From positions 806,001-870,000 of the forward strand of contig NZ_CP109444.1 of the NCBI RefSeq assembly GCF_036227225.1: a DNA stretch of 64,000 nt, written 5' to 3'. Position numbers and translations under genes: made by a program. The notes below the pieces were generated by a model that had not been told where the DNA came from, searched no databases, and saw nothing but the letters and a program-made list of their open reading frames with translations. Position 1 is the first letter of the stretch, and every line of letters begins with the position of its first letter. The DNA comes from Streptomyces sp. NBC_01478 (GTDB lineage: Bacteria > Actinomycetota > Actinomycetes > Streptomycetales > Streptomycetaceae). This document shows positions 45,494 through 54,147 of this stretch, one piece after another.

Positions 45494-46015
45494 ATGTCCG
45501 AAACCGTCGAACTCAGCGAGATCGAGCAGCAGTCCCTCAACGAGATCCCCCACCCGTCCCTCCCCGACGGCACCAGCATCTACGGCGCCACCAAGGTGTT
45601 CCCCGACTACAAGGCCGAGGACGGCGAGACCTACTTCACGCTCGTCCACGGCATCGCCCACGAGTCGTCGGTGTCGTTCGTCGCCGTCCTCCAGGCGACC
45701 CGCGCCCTGCGCAAGGGCTTCGAGACGGCCATCTACTTCTACGGCCCCGGCTCCCTCAACTGCCTTGCCACGCGCGGTTTCCCGACCACCGGCAACTCGG
45801 CCTTCCCCGGCGAGCACAACATCAACAACCAGCTCAAGACGTTCATCGCCGAGGGCGGCAAGGTCTTCTGCTGCCGCTTCGGCCTCTCCCTGCACGGCGC
45901 CCGCGAGGAGGACCTCATCGAGGGCGTCATCCCGACCCACCCGCTCGACGTCCAGGACGCGCTGATCCACTACGCGCGCAAGGGCGCCATCATCAACTCG
46001 ACCTACCAGCTCTAA
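45494..46015 (+). CDS. MSMEG_0572/Sll0783-type nitrogen-starvation response protein
   Basis: The product is 173 aa. FTLVHGIAHESSVSFVAVLQ, GFETAIYFYGPGSLNCLATR and GGKVFCCRFGLSLHGAREED are conserved blocks of the MSMEG_0572/Sll0783 family. The family is DsrE-like in pattern, and its cyanobacterial member is induced by nitrogen starvation. The adjacent Cys pair in KVFCCRFG may be functional. AAGGAGA lies 7 bases before the ATG. No enzymatic activity is established. Confidence 0.92.
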   Translation: MSETVELSEIEQQSLNEIPHPSLPDGTSIYGATKVFPDYKAEDGETYFTLVHGIAHESSVSFVAVLQATRALRKGFETAIYFYGPGSLNCLATRGFPTTGNSAFPGEHNINNQLKTFIAEGGKVFCCRFGLSLHGAREEDLIEGVIPTHPLDVQDALIHYARKGAIINSTYQL

Positions 46016-46025
46016 GGGGGCCGCT

Positions 46026-47117
46026 GTGAGCGTTGGCACCGAATCGACGAGTACGGCGGTGGATGTGCGCATCCTGACCCGCGCCGAACTCGCCCTGCAC
46101 GGCGTCGCGTTGGACGCCCCCGTACGGCGGCCCGACGGCGCGGGTCCGAGCGGCGACGGTCACGTCCTCGTCGACGGTGCCAACGCCGCGCTGCCCACCA
46201 ACCCCGCCAGCCCCTACCTCGTCCGCGACGGCAGTGTGTGGCTGGGCGACCAGGACACCGGGCTCGCCCTGACCGCCGTGAACCGCCCGAAGTTCTACGA
46301 CCTGACCACAGCCGACGGCATCCCCTACGAGCACATCGCCCGTCTCCACGGCGCCGACGTCCTCGCCACCACCGTCGTCCAGACCTGCATCCGCTACGCC
46401 GAGTCGGACCGCTGCCGCTTCTGCACCATCGAGGAGTCCCTGCGCTCGGGCGCGGCGGTCGCCGCGAAGACACCGGCACAGCTCGCCCAAGTCGCCGAAG
46501 CGGCGGTCCGGTTGGACGGCGTGAAGCAGATGGTCATGACCACGGGCACGACGACCGGCCCCGACCGGGGCGCGCGCAATCTCGTCCGCTCCGTGCGCGC
46601 CGTCCTCGAAGCGGCCCCGGGCCTGCCGATCCAGGTGCAGTGCGAACCGCCCGGCGACCTCGCCTGGATCCGTGAACTGCACGACGCCGGTGCCACCGCG
46701 ATCGGCATCCACGTCGAGTCCCTCGACGAGGAGGTGCGGCGGCGCTGGATGCCGGGCAAGTCGACCGTCCCCATGGCCGAGTACGAGGCCGCCTGGGACG
46801 AGGCGGTGCGGGTCTTCGGGCCGAACCGTGTCTCCACGTATCTGCTCGTCGGGCTCGGCGAGGACCCGGACGAACTCATCGCGGGCGCGGGTGAGTTGAT
46901 CGACCGAGGGGTGTACCCGTTCGTCGTCCCGTTCCGTCCGATGGCCGGCACGCTCGCGGCCCGCGACGGCATTCCGGCACCGAGCGCCGAACTCCTGACG
47001 TACGTCACCGAGGGCGTCGCGGCGAAACTTCGCGCCGCCGGGATGACAGGCGCCGACCAGAAGGCGGGCTGCGCGGCCTGCGGCGCGTGCAGTGTTCTGC
47101 AGTCGGCGGGCGGGTGA
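46026..47117 (+). CDS. MSMEG_0568-type radical SAM protein
   Basis: The product is 363 aa. Three Cys, C121, C130 and C133 (spacing CX8CX2C, CIRYAESDRCRFC), replace the canonical CX3CX2C of most radical SAM enzymes but fit this family and a few lipoyl-synthase-like relatives. The barrel continues with MVMTTGTTTGPDRG, PIQVQCEPPGDLAWI, IGIHVESLDEEV and TYLLVGLGEDPDELI. A C-terminal CAACGAC cluster could hold an auxiliary iron-sulfur centre. The GTG start is 10 bases after the preceding stop. The reaction is unknown. Confidence 0.92.
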   Translation: MSVGTESTSTAVDVRILTRAELALHGVALDAPVRRPDGAGPSGDGHVLVDGANAALPTNPASPYLVRDGSVWLGDQDTGLALTAVNRPKFYDLTTADGIPYEHIARLHGADVLATTVVQTCIRYAESDRCRFCTIEESLRSGAAVAAKTPAQLAQVAEAAVRLDGVKQMVMTTGTTTGPDRGARNLVRSVRAVLEAAPGLPIQVQCEPPGDLAWIRELHDAGATAIGIHVESLDEEVRRRWMPGKSTVPMAEYEAAWDEAVRVFGPNRVSTYLLVGLGEDPDELIAGAGELIDRGVYPFVVPFRPMAGTLAARDGIPAPSAELLTYVTEGVAAKLRAAGMTGADQKAGCAACGACSVLQSAGG

Positions 47118-48553
47118 TGTCCATGTACCTGGACGGCTCCGCGGCACCCCTCGTGACGGACGGGCCGGTCGACATCCTGGCGCTGCTCGGCGACCGCAGC
47201 ACCCTCGCCCGCCGCCCCGCGTTCCACATCGAACAGGCCGCCGACGAAGCGGAGTTGGCCACCTACCGACGGCTGCGCACGGAGACCTTCGTCCACGAGC
47301 AGGGGCTCTTCACCGGCGACGACCTCGACGACCGTGACGCCGACGCCCGCACCGTCGTGCTGGTCGCCCGGGCCCCCGACGGCACGGTGATCGGCGGGGT
47401 GCGGCTGGGCCCGGTCGACGACGGTCCCGACCTCGGCCGGTGGCAGGGCGGCCGACTGGTCGTCGCCCCGCGCGCCCGTGGCCCGCAGGGGATCGGCGCG
47501 GCACTGGTCAGGGCGGCCTGCGCACGGGCCGAGGCGGAGGGCGTCCTGCGGTTCGACGCGACCGTGCAGGCCCGCAACGAGGTGCTGTTCCGGCGGCTCG
47601 GCTGGCGATCCGTGCGCACCACGGAAGTCGCCGGCACCCCGCACGTCCTGATGCGGTGGCCCATCGACCGGATAGCGGCCCAAGTCGCCGCAGCGAAGGC
47701 CGCGTTGGGCCCCCTGCTCGCCGCCCTCCCCGCCCCGCCCGGCTACGTCGGCGACGACGGCGCGCCCGTCCCCGGCACCGATGTGATCGCCGCGTGCGAC
47801 GCGATCGTGCCGTCGATGGTCGAGCGGGACCCGGAGTGGGCGGGCTGGTGCGCGGTCCTGGTGAACGTCAACGACCTTGCCGCGATGGGCGCTTCACCGG
47901 TCGGGCTGCTGGACGCGGTGGGGGCACGCGACGCCGCGCACGCCGCGCTGGTCCTCGCCGGACTGTCCCGGGCCGCACAGGCCTACGGCGTCCCGGTGCT
48001 CGGCGGTCACACCCAACTCGGCGTCCCCGCCGCCCTGTCGGTGACCGCGCTCGGCCGCACCGACCGGCCCGTGCCCGGTGGCGGAGGACGGCCCGGACAC
48101 GCCGTACGGCTCACGGCCGACCTCGGCGGCAACTGGCGCGCGGGCTACCGGGGCCGCCAGTGGGACTCGACCACCCGGCGCCGTACGGACGAACTGCGCA
48201 CGATGACAAGGGCGGTGGCCGTCGCACGGCCCGCCGCCGCGAAGGACGTGTCGATGGCCGGGATCGCCGGGACACTGGGGATGCTCGCCGAGGCGAGCGG
48301 TTGCGGTGCGGTGCTCGACATGGCCGAGGTACCACGTCCCGCTGACGCCTCGATGGGCGACTGGCTGACCTGCTTCCCGGGTTTCGGGATGCTCACCGCC
48401 GACGAGCCGGACGCGGCGGCACTGCCGGCCGGGCCCGCGACGGGCGCCGTGTGCGGGGAGTTGACGGCCGGTCAGGGGGTCCGGCTGCGCTGGCCGGACG
48501 GAGAGATCACCGAAGCGGTCACCTCGACGGTGACCGGAATGGGGACGGCATGA
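47117..48553 (+). CDS. MSMEG_0567-type fusion: GNAT acetyltransferase + AIR-synthase-like domain
   Basis: The product is 478 aa. Residues 1-165 form a GNAT fold (LRTETFVHEQGLFTGDDLDD, VVAPRARGPQGIGAALVRAA). From about 180 there is a PurM/AIR-synthase-like half, with WAGWCAVLVNVNDLAAMGAS, GVPVLGGHTQLGVPAALSVT and SMAGIAGTLGMLAEASGCGA, which normally binds ATP to activate an amide or carboxylate. Cyanobacteria encode the two halves separately (Sll0786, Sll0787). Start codons GTG 47114, ATG 47117 and ATG 47123 are all possible and overlap the radical SAM stop. The end overlaps the nitrilase (ATGA). Confidence 0.9.
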   Translation: MSMYLDGSAAPLVTDGPVDILALLGDRSTLARRPAFHIEQAADEAELATYRRLRTETFVHEQGLFTGDDLDDRDADARTVVLVARAPDGTVIGGVRLGPVDDGPDLGRWQGGRLVVAPRARGPQGIGAALVRAACARAEAEGVLRFDATVQARNEVLFRRLGWRSVRTTEVAGTPHVLMRWPIDRIAAQVAAAKAALGPLLAALPAPPGYVGDDGAPVPGTDVIAACDAIVPSMVERDPEWAGWCAVLVNVNDLAAMGASPVGLLDAVGARDAAHAALVLAGLSRAAQAYGVPVLGGHTQLGVPAALSVTALGRTDRPVPGGGGRPGHAVRLTADLGGNWRAGYRGRQWDSTTRRRTDELRTMTRAVAVARPAAAKDVSMAGIAGTLGMLAEASGCGAVLDMAEVPRPADASMGDWLTCFPGFGMLTADEPDAAALPAGPATGAVCGELTAGQGVRLRWPDGEITEAVTSTVTGMGTA

Positions 48554-49404
48554 GCACGCTGCGGATGGCGGCCGTGGCCGCCGAGTTCGGCCGCGACCTC
48601 GAAGAGGACTTCGCGATCGCCGAACGGCTCATCAAGGAGGCCGGCGAGCAGGGAGTGCGACTTCTCGCGCTGCCGGAGGCGTGCCTGGGCGGCTATCTGC
48701 TCAGCCTGGACGACGACAGCGCCCTGGACGAGGGCCCGCCCGCACTCGCCCTCGACGGCCCGGAGATCCGCCGACTCGCCGCCCTGGCCGGGGAGTTGAC
48801 GGTCGTCGCCGGATACTGCGAGGCCGCCGAGGACGGACGGCAGTACAACAGCGTCGTCTGCGTCACCGGCGACGGCGTCCTCGGCAACCACCGCAAGGTC
48901 CACCAGCCGCTCAGCGAGGACGCCAGCTACGCGTCCGGCGACCGCTTCCACGCCTTCGACACCCCGGTCGGCCGGATCGGCATGATGATCTGCTACGACA
49001 AGGCGTTCCCGGAGTCGGCCCGGGCCCTGGCGCTGGACGGTGCCGAGATCGGGGTGTGCGTGTCGGCCTGGCCGGGTGCGCGGACGAACGCGAGCGCGGA
49101 CCTGGAGAAGGACCGCTGGAAGCGGCGTTTCGACCTGTTCGACCGGGCCCGCGCGCTGGAGAACCAGATCGTGTGGCTGTCCGCCAACCAGTCGGGCACG
49201 TTCGGGTCGCTACGCTTCGTGGGCAGTGCCAAGGTCGTCGACCCGGGCGGTGAGATCCTCGCCGACACGGGCGTGACCGCCGGCATCGCCGTCGCCGAAC
49301 TCGACGTCGCACAGGCCCTGGAGACCGCCCGCCGGTCGATGGGACACCTGCGCGACCGGCGGCCCGAGACCTACGGACCAGCCCCGGGAGCAGTCACCGC
49401 ATGA
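48550..49404 (+). CDS. Nitrilase / carbon-nitrogen hydrolase (Nit1 of the Nit1C cluster)
   Basis: The product is 284 aa. The triad is intact: E43 in LPEACLGGY, K116 in NHRKVH, and C148 in MICYDKAFPES. Other nitrilase blocks are VAGYCEAA and LSANQSG. The family hydrolyses nitriles or amides through a thioimidate or thioester. Family members in other bacteria are reported to be needed for growth on cyanide within the Nit1C cluster. It overlaps both neighbours by four bases and is the functional partner or template of the inactive paralogue that follows. Confidence 0.94.
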   Translation: MSTLRMAAVAAEFGRDLEEDFAIAERLIKEAGEQGVRLLALPEACLGGYLLSLDDDSALDEGPPALALDGPEIRRLAALAGELTVVAGYCEAAEDGRQYNSVVCVTGDGVLGNHRKVHQPLSEDASYASGDRFHAFDTPVGRIGMMICYDKAFPESARALALDGAEIGVCVSAWPGARTNASADLEKDRWKRRFDLFDRARALENQIVWLSANQSGTFGSLRFVGSAKVVDPGGEILADTGVTAGIAVAELDVAQALETARRSMGHLRDRRPETYGPAPGAVTA

Positions 49405-50237
49405 GCACCATCCGGATCGCGGCCGCGGCCGCCCACTTCGGCCGCGACCTGGAGTTCGACCTGGCCCGCGTCGCCAAACTCGTCGACGACGCCCGCGGCC
49501 AGGGCGCCGGGCTGCTGGTGCTGCCCGACGCCACCCTCGGCGGCTATCTCGCCGATCTCCGCGACCCCGACCCCCAGACCCTGCCCCCGGCCCTCAAGCC
49601 GGACGACCCGCTGATCCTCCAAGTCGCCCGCCTGGCAGCGGAGATGGTGGTGTGCGTCGGCTACTGCGAGGACGGCGGCACCGAGCGCTACAACGCGGCG
49701 GTCTGCGTCAGCGGCGACGGCATCCTGGGCCGGCACCGCAAGGTCCACCTCCCGGCCGGCGAGGTCGCCGCGTACACGGCGGGCGACCGCTTCGACGCCT
49801 TCGACACCCCTGTCGGGCGGCTCGGCATGCTCATCGACTACGACAAGACGTTCCCGGAGTCGGCCCGTTCGCTGGCCCTGGACGGCGCCGAGATCCTCGC
49901 CTGCCTCTCCGCCTGGCCCACCAGCATCACCAACCGCGCCCCGCGCATGGCCCAGGACCGCCAGGCCCGGCTCTTCGACCTCTACGACCAGTCCCGCGCC
50001 GCCGAGAACCAGGTCGTCCTCGCCTCCTCGAACCAGACCGGCGCCATGGGCGGCATGCGCTTCCTCGGCCAGGCCAAGGTCGTCGGGCCCGGCGGCGACA
50101 TCCTCGCCCGCACCTGGTCAAAGGCCGGACTCGCCGTCGCCGAGATCGACGTCGCCGCCGAGACCGACCGGGCCCGCCGTGTCCTGCGCCACCTCGACGA
50201 ACGCCGCCCCGACGCCTACCGGGAGTCCCGTACGTGA
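49401..50237 (+). CDS. Nitrilase paralogue lacking catalytic Glu and Cys (predicted pseudoenzyme)
   Basis: The product is 278 aa, aligning end to end with the preceding nitrilase (FGRDLEFDLARVAKLVDDAR, VCVGYCEDGG, HRKVHLPAGEVAAYTAGDRF). The catalytic Glu is Asp43 (LPDATLGGY), and the nucleophile Cys is Asp146 (MLIDYDKTFPES); Lys114 is retained. Both codons are GAC and the reading frame is intact, so selection, not decay, appears to keep it. Nitrilases assemble into oligomers and spirals, so it may be a structural or regulatory subunit of the active enzyme. Alternative chemistry is possible but would lack the usual nucleophile. It arose by tandem duplication. Confidence 0.92.
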   Translation: MSTIRIAAAAAHFGRDLEFDLARVAKLVDDARGQGAGLLVLPDATLGGYLADLRDPDPQTLPPALKPDDPLILQVARLAAEMVVCVGYCEDGGTERYNAAVCVSGDGILGRHRKVHLPAGEVAAYTAGDRFDAFDTPVGRLGMLIDYDKTFPESARSLALDGAEILACLSAWPTSITNRAPRMAQDRQARLFDLYDQSRAAENQVVLASSNQTGAMGGMRFLGQAKVVGPGGDILARTWSKAGLAVAEIDVAAETDRARRVLRHLDERRPDAYRESRT

Positions 50238-51319
50238 AGATCGCCCTGCTCAGCTACTCGACCAGGCCGCGCGGCGGAGTCGTCCACACCCTCGCCCTCG
50301 CGGAGGCACTCGCGGCGCTGGGCGAGGACGTCACGGTGTGGACCCTGGGCCGGGGCGGCGACGCGGGCTTCTTCCGCCCGGTGAACCCGGCGGTACGGGT
50401 CGAGATCGTGCCGTTCCCGGACGGCCCGCCCGGCGAGACGGTCGGCGCACGCATCCTGCGCTCCATCGCCGTCCTCCGCTCCGCCTTCGACCCCACGCCC
50501 TACGACGTCGTCCACGCCCAGGACTGCATCAGCGCCAACGCGGCCGGCCGCTGCGTCCGCACCGTCCACCACCTCGACCACTTCACCACGCCCGAACTGG
50601 CCGCCTGCCACGAGCGGGCGATCGTCGAGCCGTACGCGCACGTGTGCGTGTCGGGGGCGGTCGCGCGGGAGCTGGCCGACGGGTGGGGCATCGACGCGCG
50701 AGTGATCCCCAACGGGGTCGCCTACGACCGTTTCGCCGCCACCGACCCTGCCGCGCGGGCGAGTTGGCGCTCCCGTCTGGGACCGTACGTCCTCACCGTC
50801 GGCGGTATCGAACCCCGCAAGGGTTCACTGGACCTGCTGGAGGCCTACGCCCTGTTGCGCGCCGACCGTCCCGAGGTCCGGCTGGTGATCGCGGGCGGGG
50901 AGACGCTGTTCGACTACCGCGACTACCGGGCGAGCTGGGAGGCGCGGGCCGCCGAACTCGCCGTGGATCCGGTGGTGTTGGGGCAGGTCGACGAGGGCGG
51001 GCTGCCGTCCCTGGTCGCGGCTGCGGACGCGTTCGCGTTCCCTTCGCTGAAGGAGGGTTTCGGGCTCGCGGCGATGGAGGCGCTGGCGGCGGGTGTTCCG
51101 TTGGTCGTGCGGGATCTGCCGGTGCTGCGTGAGGTGTTCGGGCCCGCCGCGCGCTTCGGAGCCACCCCCGAGGAGCTCGCCGCGGAACTCGGTCACGCCC
51201 TCGCCGTCGAGGACCCGGCGCGACGATCGGCCGGACGGGAGCTGGCCGCCCGCCACACCTGGGAGACCGCGGCCCGTAGCCACCTCGACTTCTACCGCTC
51301 CCTCAACTCACCTTCCTGA
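50234..51319 (+). CDS. MSMEG_0565-type GT4 glycosyltransferase
   Basis: The product is 361 aa. The N-terminal half starts KIALLSYSTRPRGGVVHTLA, with DVVHAQDCISANAA and CVSGAVARELADGWGI. The C-terminal GT-B half has VGGIEPRKGSLDLLEAY, then AFPSLKEGFGLAAMEALAAG, whose EGFGLAAMEA is the nucleotide-sugar EX7E motif. This is the glycosyltransferase of the Nit1C cluster, implying that the product is a glycosylated small molecule. The GTG start overlaps the pseudo-nitrilase stop; it is the last gene of the coupled series. Confidence 0.93.
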   Translation: MKIALLSYSTRPRGGVVHTLALAEALAALGEDVTVWTLGRGGDAGFFRPVNPAVRVEIVPFPDGPPGETVGARILRSIAVLRSAFDPTPYDVVHAQDCISANAAGRCVRTVHHLDHFTTPELAACHERAIVEPYAHVCVSGAVARELADGWGIDARVIPNGVAYDRFAATDPAARASWRSRLGPYVLTVGGIEPRKGSLDLLEAYALLRADRPEVRLVIAGGETLFDYRDYRASWEARAAELAVDPVVLGQVDEGGLPSLVAAADAFAFPSLKEGFGLAAMEALAAGVPLVVRDLPVLREVFGPAARFGATPEELAAELGHALAVEDPARRSAGRELAARHTWETAARSHLDFYRSLNSPS

Positions 51320-51385
51320 GCACGGGCGTTGACACCGTGTGCGATCCGCGTCACGGTGAGGGCCCGTAGTGCTCGGAGGTCGCCC

Positions 51386-52561
51386 ATGGCTCCGCCCCCG
51401 TCCGATGCCGGCCTCGTCGAACGCGTACGGGCGATACAACCCCTCCTCCGCGAGCGCGCGTTGCGCACCGAGCAGGAGCGCAGGGTGACGGAGGACGTGG
51501 TGTCGGCGCTGACGGACGCCGGGGTGTACCGGATGAACGTCCCCCGGCGGTACGGGGGTTACCAGAGCAGGCTGAGCACGCAGGTCGAGGTGTTGGGCGA
51601 GATCGCCGCCGGGTGCGGCTCGACCGGCTTCATGGCGCTGATCCAGGCGGGTTGTTCGTTCATCGCCTCGCTCTTCCCGGACGAGGCCCAGGACGAGATC
51701 TTCACCGGTCCCGACGTGCGGATCGGCGGCACGCTCGTCCCGGACGCCGTCGCGGTCGCGGCGGACGGCGGTTATCTCCTCAACGGCACGTCGGCCTTCG
51801 CCACCGGTTGCCAGAACGCCGACTGGCATCTGCTGACGACCCGGGTCGCGTCCGACGGCGGGCCACCTGAGCTGCTGTGGACCGCCGTTCCGATGTCCGA
51901 TCTGGAGATCCTCGACGACTGGTACGTCTCGGGGCTGGCGGGCAGCGGCAGCAACAGCGTCGTCGCACGGGACGTGTTCGTGCCCGCGCACCGCGTCCTG
52001 CCCGTCGGACCTCTGCTGACGGGCGAGTTCGCCTCGAAGGCCAACGCCGACGACCTCTTCTACCGGATGCCGGTCCTGCTGCTGTTCTGCGCCTGGACGG
52101 CGCCGAACGCGCTGGGTCTGGCCCGGGCGGCCCTCGCGGAGTTCACCGAGCGGATCCATCGGCGGGGCATCACCTACACCTTCCACGAGCGGCAGTACGA
52201 GGCGGGCGTCACCCATCTCCAGGTCGCCGAGGCGGCGTTGAAGATCTCCTGCGCCGAGCTGCTGACGGCCGAGTTCGTCGCGCGGATCGAGGCCGTGGCC
52301 GAGAGCGGCGTGTCGTACACGCAGGCGGAGCGGGCCAGGATCCGGGCGCAGAGCGGCTATTCGACGCGGCTGTGCAAGGAGGCCGTGGATCTGCTGTCCT
52401 CCGCCTCGGGAGCCTCTTCCCTGCACCGGGACGTCCCCGTCCAGCGGGCCGTACGCGATCTGCACGCGCTGAGCCTGCACTCGTTCGTCAACCCGACCAC
52501 CAACCTGGAGCTCTACGGCCGGGTCCTCTCCGGGCTGGACGCGGGCACGCCGTTCCTCTGA
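51386..52561 (+). CDS. Acyl-CoA-dehydrogenase-fold flavoprotein (two-component monooxygenase-like)
   Basis: The product is 391 aa. Blocks include YRMNVPRRYGGYQSRLSTQV, VLGEIAAGCGSTGFMALIQA, WYVSGLAGSGSNSVVARDVF and LYGRVLSGLDAGTPFL. The Arg-rich GSGS loop and lack of the usual acyl-CoA catalytic Glu context resemble HsaA/DszC-like group D flavin monooxygenases, which need a separate flavin reductase. CGGAGG before ATG 51386 sets the start; the longer frame from 51329 has no site. It follows the nitrilase cluster by 66 bp with its own possible -35 (TTGACA, 51328), so it may or may not belong to it. Confidence 0.85.
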   Translation: MAPPPSDAGLVERVRAIQPLLRERALRTEQERRVTEDVVSALTDAGVYRMNVPRRYGGYQSRLSTQVEVLGEIAAGCGSTGFMALIQAGCSFIASLFPDEAQDEIFTGPDVRIGGTLVPDAVAVAADGGYLLNGTSAFATGCQNADWHLLTTRVASDGGPPELLWTAVPMSDLEILDDWYVSGLAGSGSNSVVARDVFVPAHRVLPVGPLLTGEFASKANADDLFYRMPVLLLFCAWTAPNALGLARAALAEFTERIHRRGITYTFHERQYEAGVTHLQVAEAALKISCAELLTAEFVARIEAVAESGVSYTQAERARIRAQSGYSTRLCKEAVDLLSSASGASSLHRDVPVQRAVRDLHALSLHSFVNPTTNLELYGRVLSGLDAGTPFL

Positions 52562-52565
52562 CGGC

Positions 52566-53087
52566 TCACCCCAGGGACGCGAACCAGGCCGCGGTGTCGC
52601 GGGGACGGACGAACCGGAGTGTGCTGAGCGGCGCGAAGCGGGGGTCGTTCGTACGGCGCTCGATCTCGGCGCGCCTGCCCGCGTGCTGCGACCAGGCCCA
52701 CCAGGCCGGGTGCTCCCGGCTCAACCACCCGGCCCAGGTCTCCCTGTTGCCGCCGAAGACGCTCTCGCGGGTGACCGTGCGCCGGATCGAGCGGCGCAGG
52801 ACGCGTGGCATGATCACCCGTTTCGTGTAGTCCAGCCAGATCACCGTGTCGGCCAACTCCCAGAGCAGATCGCGGACTTCGGGCGCGCCGATCGAGTCGA
52901 TGATCCAGCGGGGTGCGGAGGTGAGCCGTAGAACGTCGTCGGTCAGGCGCTCGTTGACGGCCCAGCCGGGGCCGGTGAAGTACAGGGCGTCCATCTCGTG
53001 GTACGGCAGCTCCAGCCGCTCGCCCACGCCTCGGGCCAGCGTGGACTTGCCCGCGCCCGTCGCCCCGACCACCAAGACCCGTTCCAT
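52566..53087 (-). CDS. Small P-loop kinase (adenylate-kinase-like / FlaR-type)
   Basis: The product is 173 aa. VLVVGATGAGKSTLARGVGE is the Walker A (residues 8-16). YHEMDALYFTGPGW and RWIIDSIG follow, with VIWLDYTKRVIMPRVLRRSI as the Walker B region and Arg lid. This pattern is common in shikimate/adenylate-kinase-like topology proteins annotated FlaR. The substrate is unknown. It is convergent with the flavoprotein gene (4-bp gap) and divergent from the ADP-ribosylglycohydrolase. Confidence 0.9.
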   Translation of the reverse strand: MERVLVVGATGAGKSTLARGVGERLELPYHEMDALYFTGPGWAVNERLTDDVLRLTSAPRWIIDSIGAPEVRDLLWELADTVIWLDYTKRVIMPRVLRRSIRRTVTRESVFGGNRETWAGWLSREHPAWWAWSQHAGRRAEIERRTNDPRFAPLSTLRFVRPRDTAAWFASLG

Positions 53088-53143
53088 TCCCGCACCTTAA
53101 CTACGATGTGCCGAGCCCGCCGATCATTGTCAGGAGCCCCACC

Positions 53144-54079
53144 ATGAGCAGTCCGCGTCACGCCCACGCCTCCCTCGACGGGCTGGTGATCGGGGACGCC
53201 TTCGGTGACGGCTGGTTCACGCGCTCCGACGAGCCGGCCCAGGAGCTGTGGGCCGCGCGGGAGTTGCGCCCCGTGCCGTGGCTGTGGACGGACGACTCGG
53301 CCATGGCTTTCGTCCTGTTCGCGCATCTGGTGGCCCACGGCGAGGTCCGACCGGACGCGCTGGCACGGGAGTTCGCCGCCGAGTACGAGCGGGAGCCGGG
53401 GCGGAAGTACGGCCCGTCCATGCACGGCGTGCTGCGGCGCATCGGCGGCGGTGAGGACTGGCGGGCGGTCACCACCGGGCAGTTCGGCGGACAGGGGTCC
53501 TACGGCAACGGTGCCGCGATGCGGGTCGCGCCGCTGGGCGCCTGGTTCCGGGACGATCTCGCGGTCGCCGCCGAGCAGGCCCAGTTGTCCGCGCTGGCCA
53601 CCCACGCCCATCCGGAGGCCGTCGCCGGGGCGGTGGCCGTGGCGGTCGCCGCCGCGCTCGCGGCCGCCGGGGAGGGTCGACAGGCCGCGCCACGCACCGA
53701 GTTCCTGCGGGAGGTCGCCTCGCATGTGCCGGAGAGCGATGTCCGCTCCGGCCTGCTGGTCGCCGCGAACTTCTCCGAGCGGACGTCGGTCCGGCACGCG
53801 GCGTCCGTGCTGGGTTCGGGGACGCTGATCTCGGCTCCGGACACCGTGCCGTTCGCCCTGTGGTCCGCCGCGGGGCATCCGGACGACCTGCCCGAGGCGC
53901 TGTGGCAGACCGTCGCCGGGTGGGGCGACCGGGACACCACCTGTGCGATCGCGGGTGGTGTCGTCGCGGCCCGCACCGGCACGGGCGGTGTCCCGTCCGC
54001 CTGGCGGGAGGCGTGCGAGGCGATCCCCGCGTGGAGCGGCTGGGACTCGCTCGCGGCGGCCCGCCAGGGCGGCGTGTAG
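53144..54079 (+). CDS. ADP-ribosylglycohydrolase family protein
   Basis: The product is 311 aa. LDGLVIGDAFGDGWF, then WTDDSAMAFVLFAHLVAHGE (metal-binding TDDS) and GSYGNGAAMRVAPLG (GNGAAMR), are ADP-ribosylhydrolase signatures. WGDRDTTCAIAGGVVAARTG has the second metal pair (DRDTT). Such enzymes remove ADP-ribose from arginine or related acceptors, or cleave ADP-ribose-like ligands. CAGGAG precedes ATG 53144. The gene stands alone beside a small kinase. Confidence 0.94.
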   Translation: MSSPRHAHASLDGLVIGDAFGDGWFTRSDEPAQELWAARELRPVPWLWTDDSAMAFVLFAHLVAHGEVRPDALAREFAAEYEREPGRKYGPSMHGVLRRIGGGEDWRAVTTGQFGGQGSYGNGAAMRVAPLGAWFRDDLAVAAEQAQLSALATHAHPEAVAGAVAVAVAAALAAAGEGRQAAPRTEFLREVASHVPESDVRSGLLVAANFSERTSVRHAASVLGSGTLISAPDTVPFALWSAAGHPDDLPEALWQTVAGWGDRDTTCAIAGGVVAARTGTGGVPSAWREACEAIPAWSGWDSLAAARQGGV

Positions 54080-54147
54080 ATCGGACAGCGGCTCTTCGAC
54101 GTGGTCGCGCGTCGCCTGTCGCGTCCTGCGCTCGGGTCCGGCACGGC

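Noticed and set aside
51328..51356. Promoter with TTGACA upstream of the flavoprotein at 51386
   Set aside because: No acceptable -10 box is found 16-19 bp downstream, so it is mentioned but not listed.
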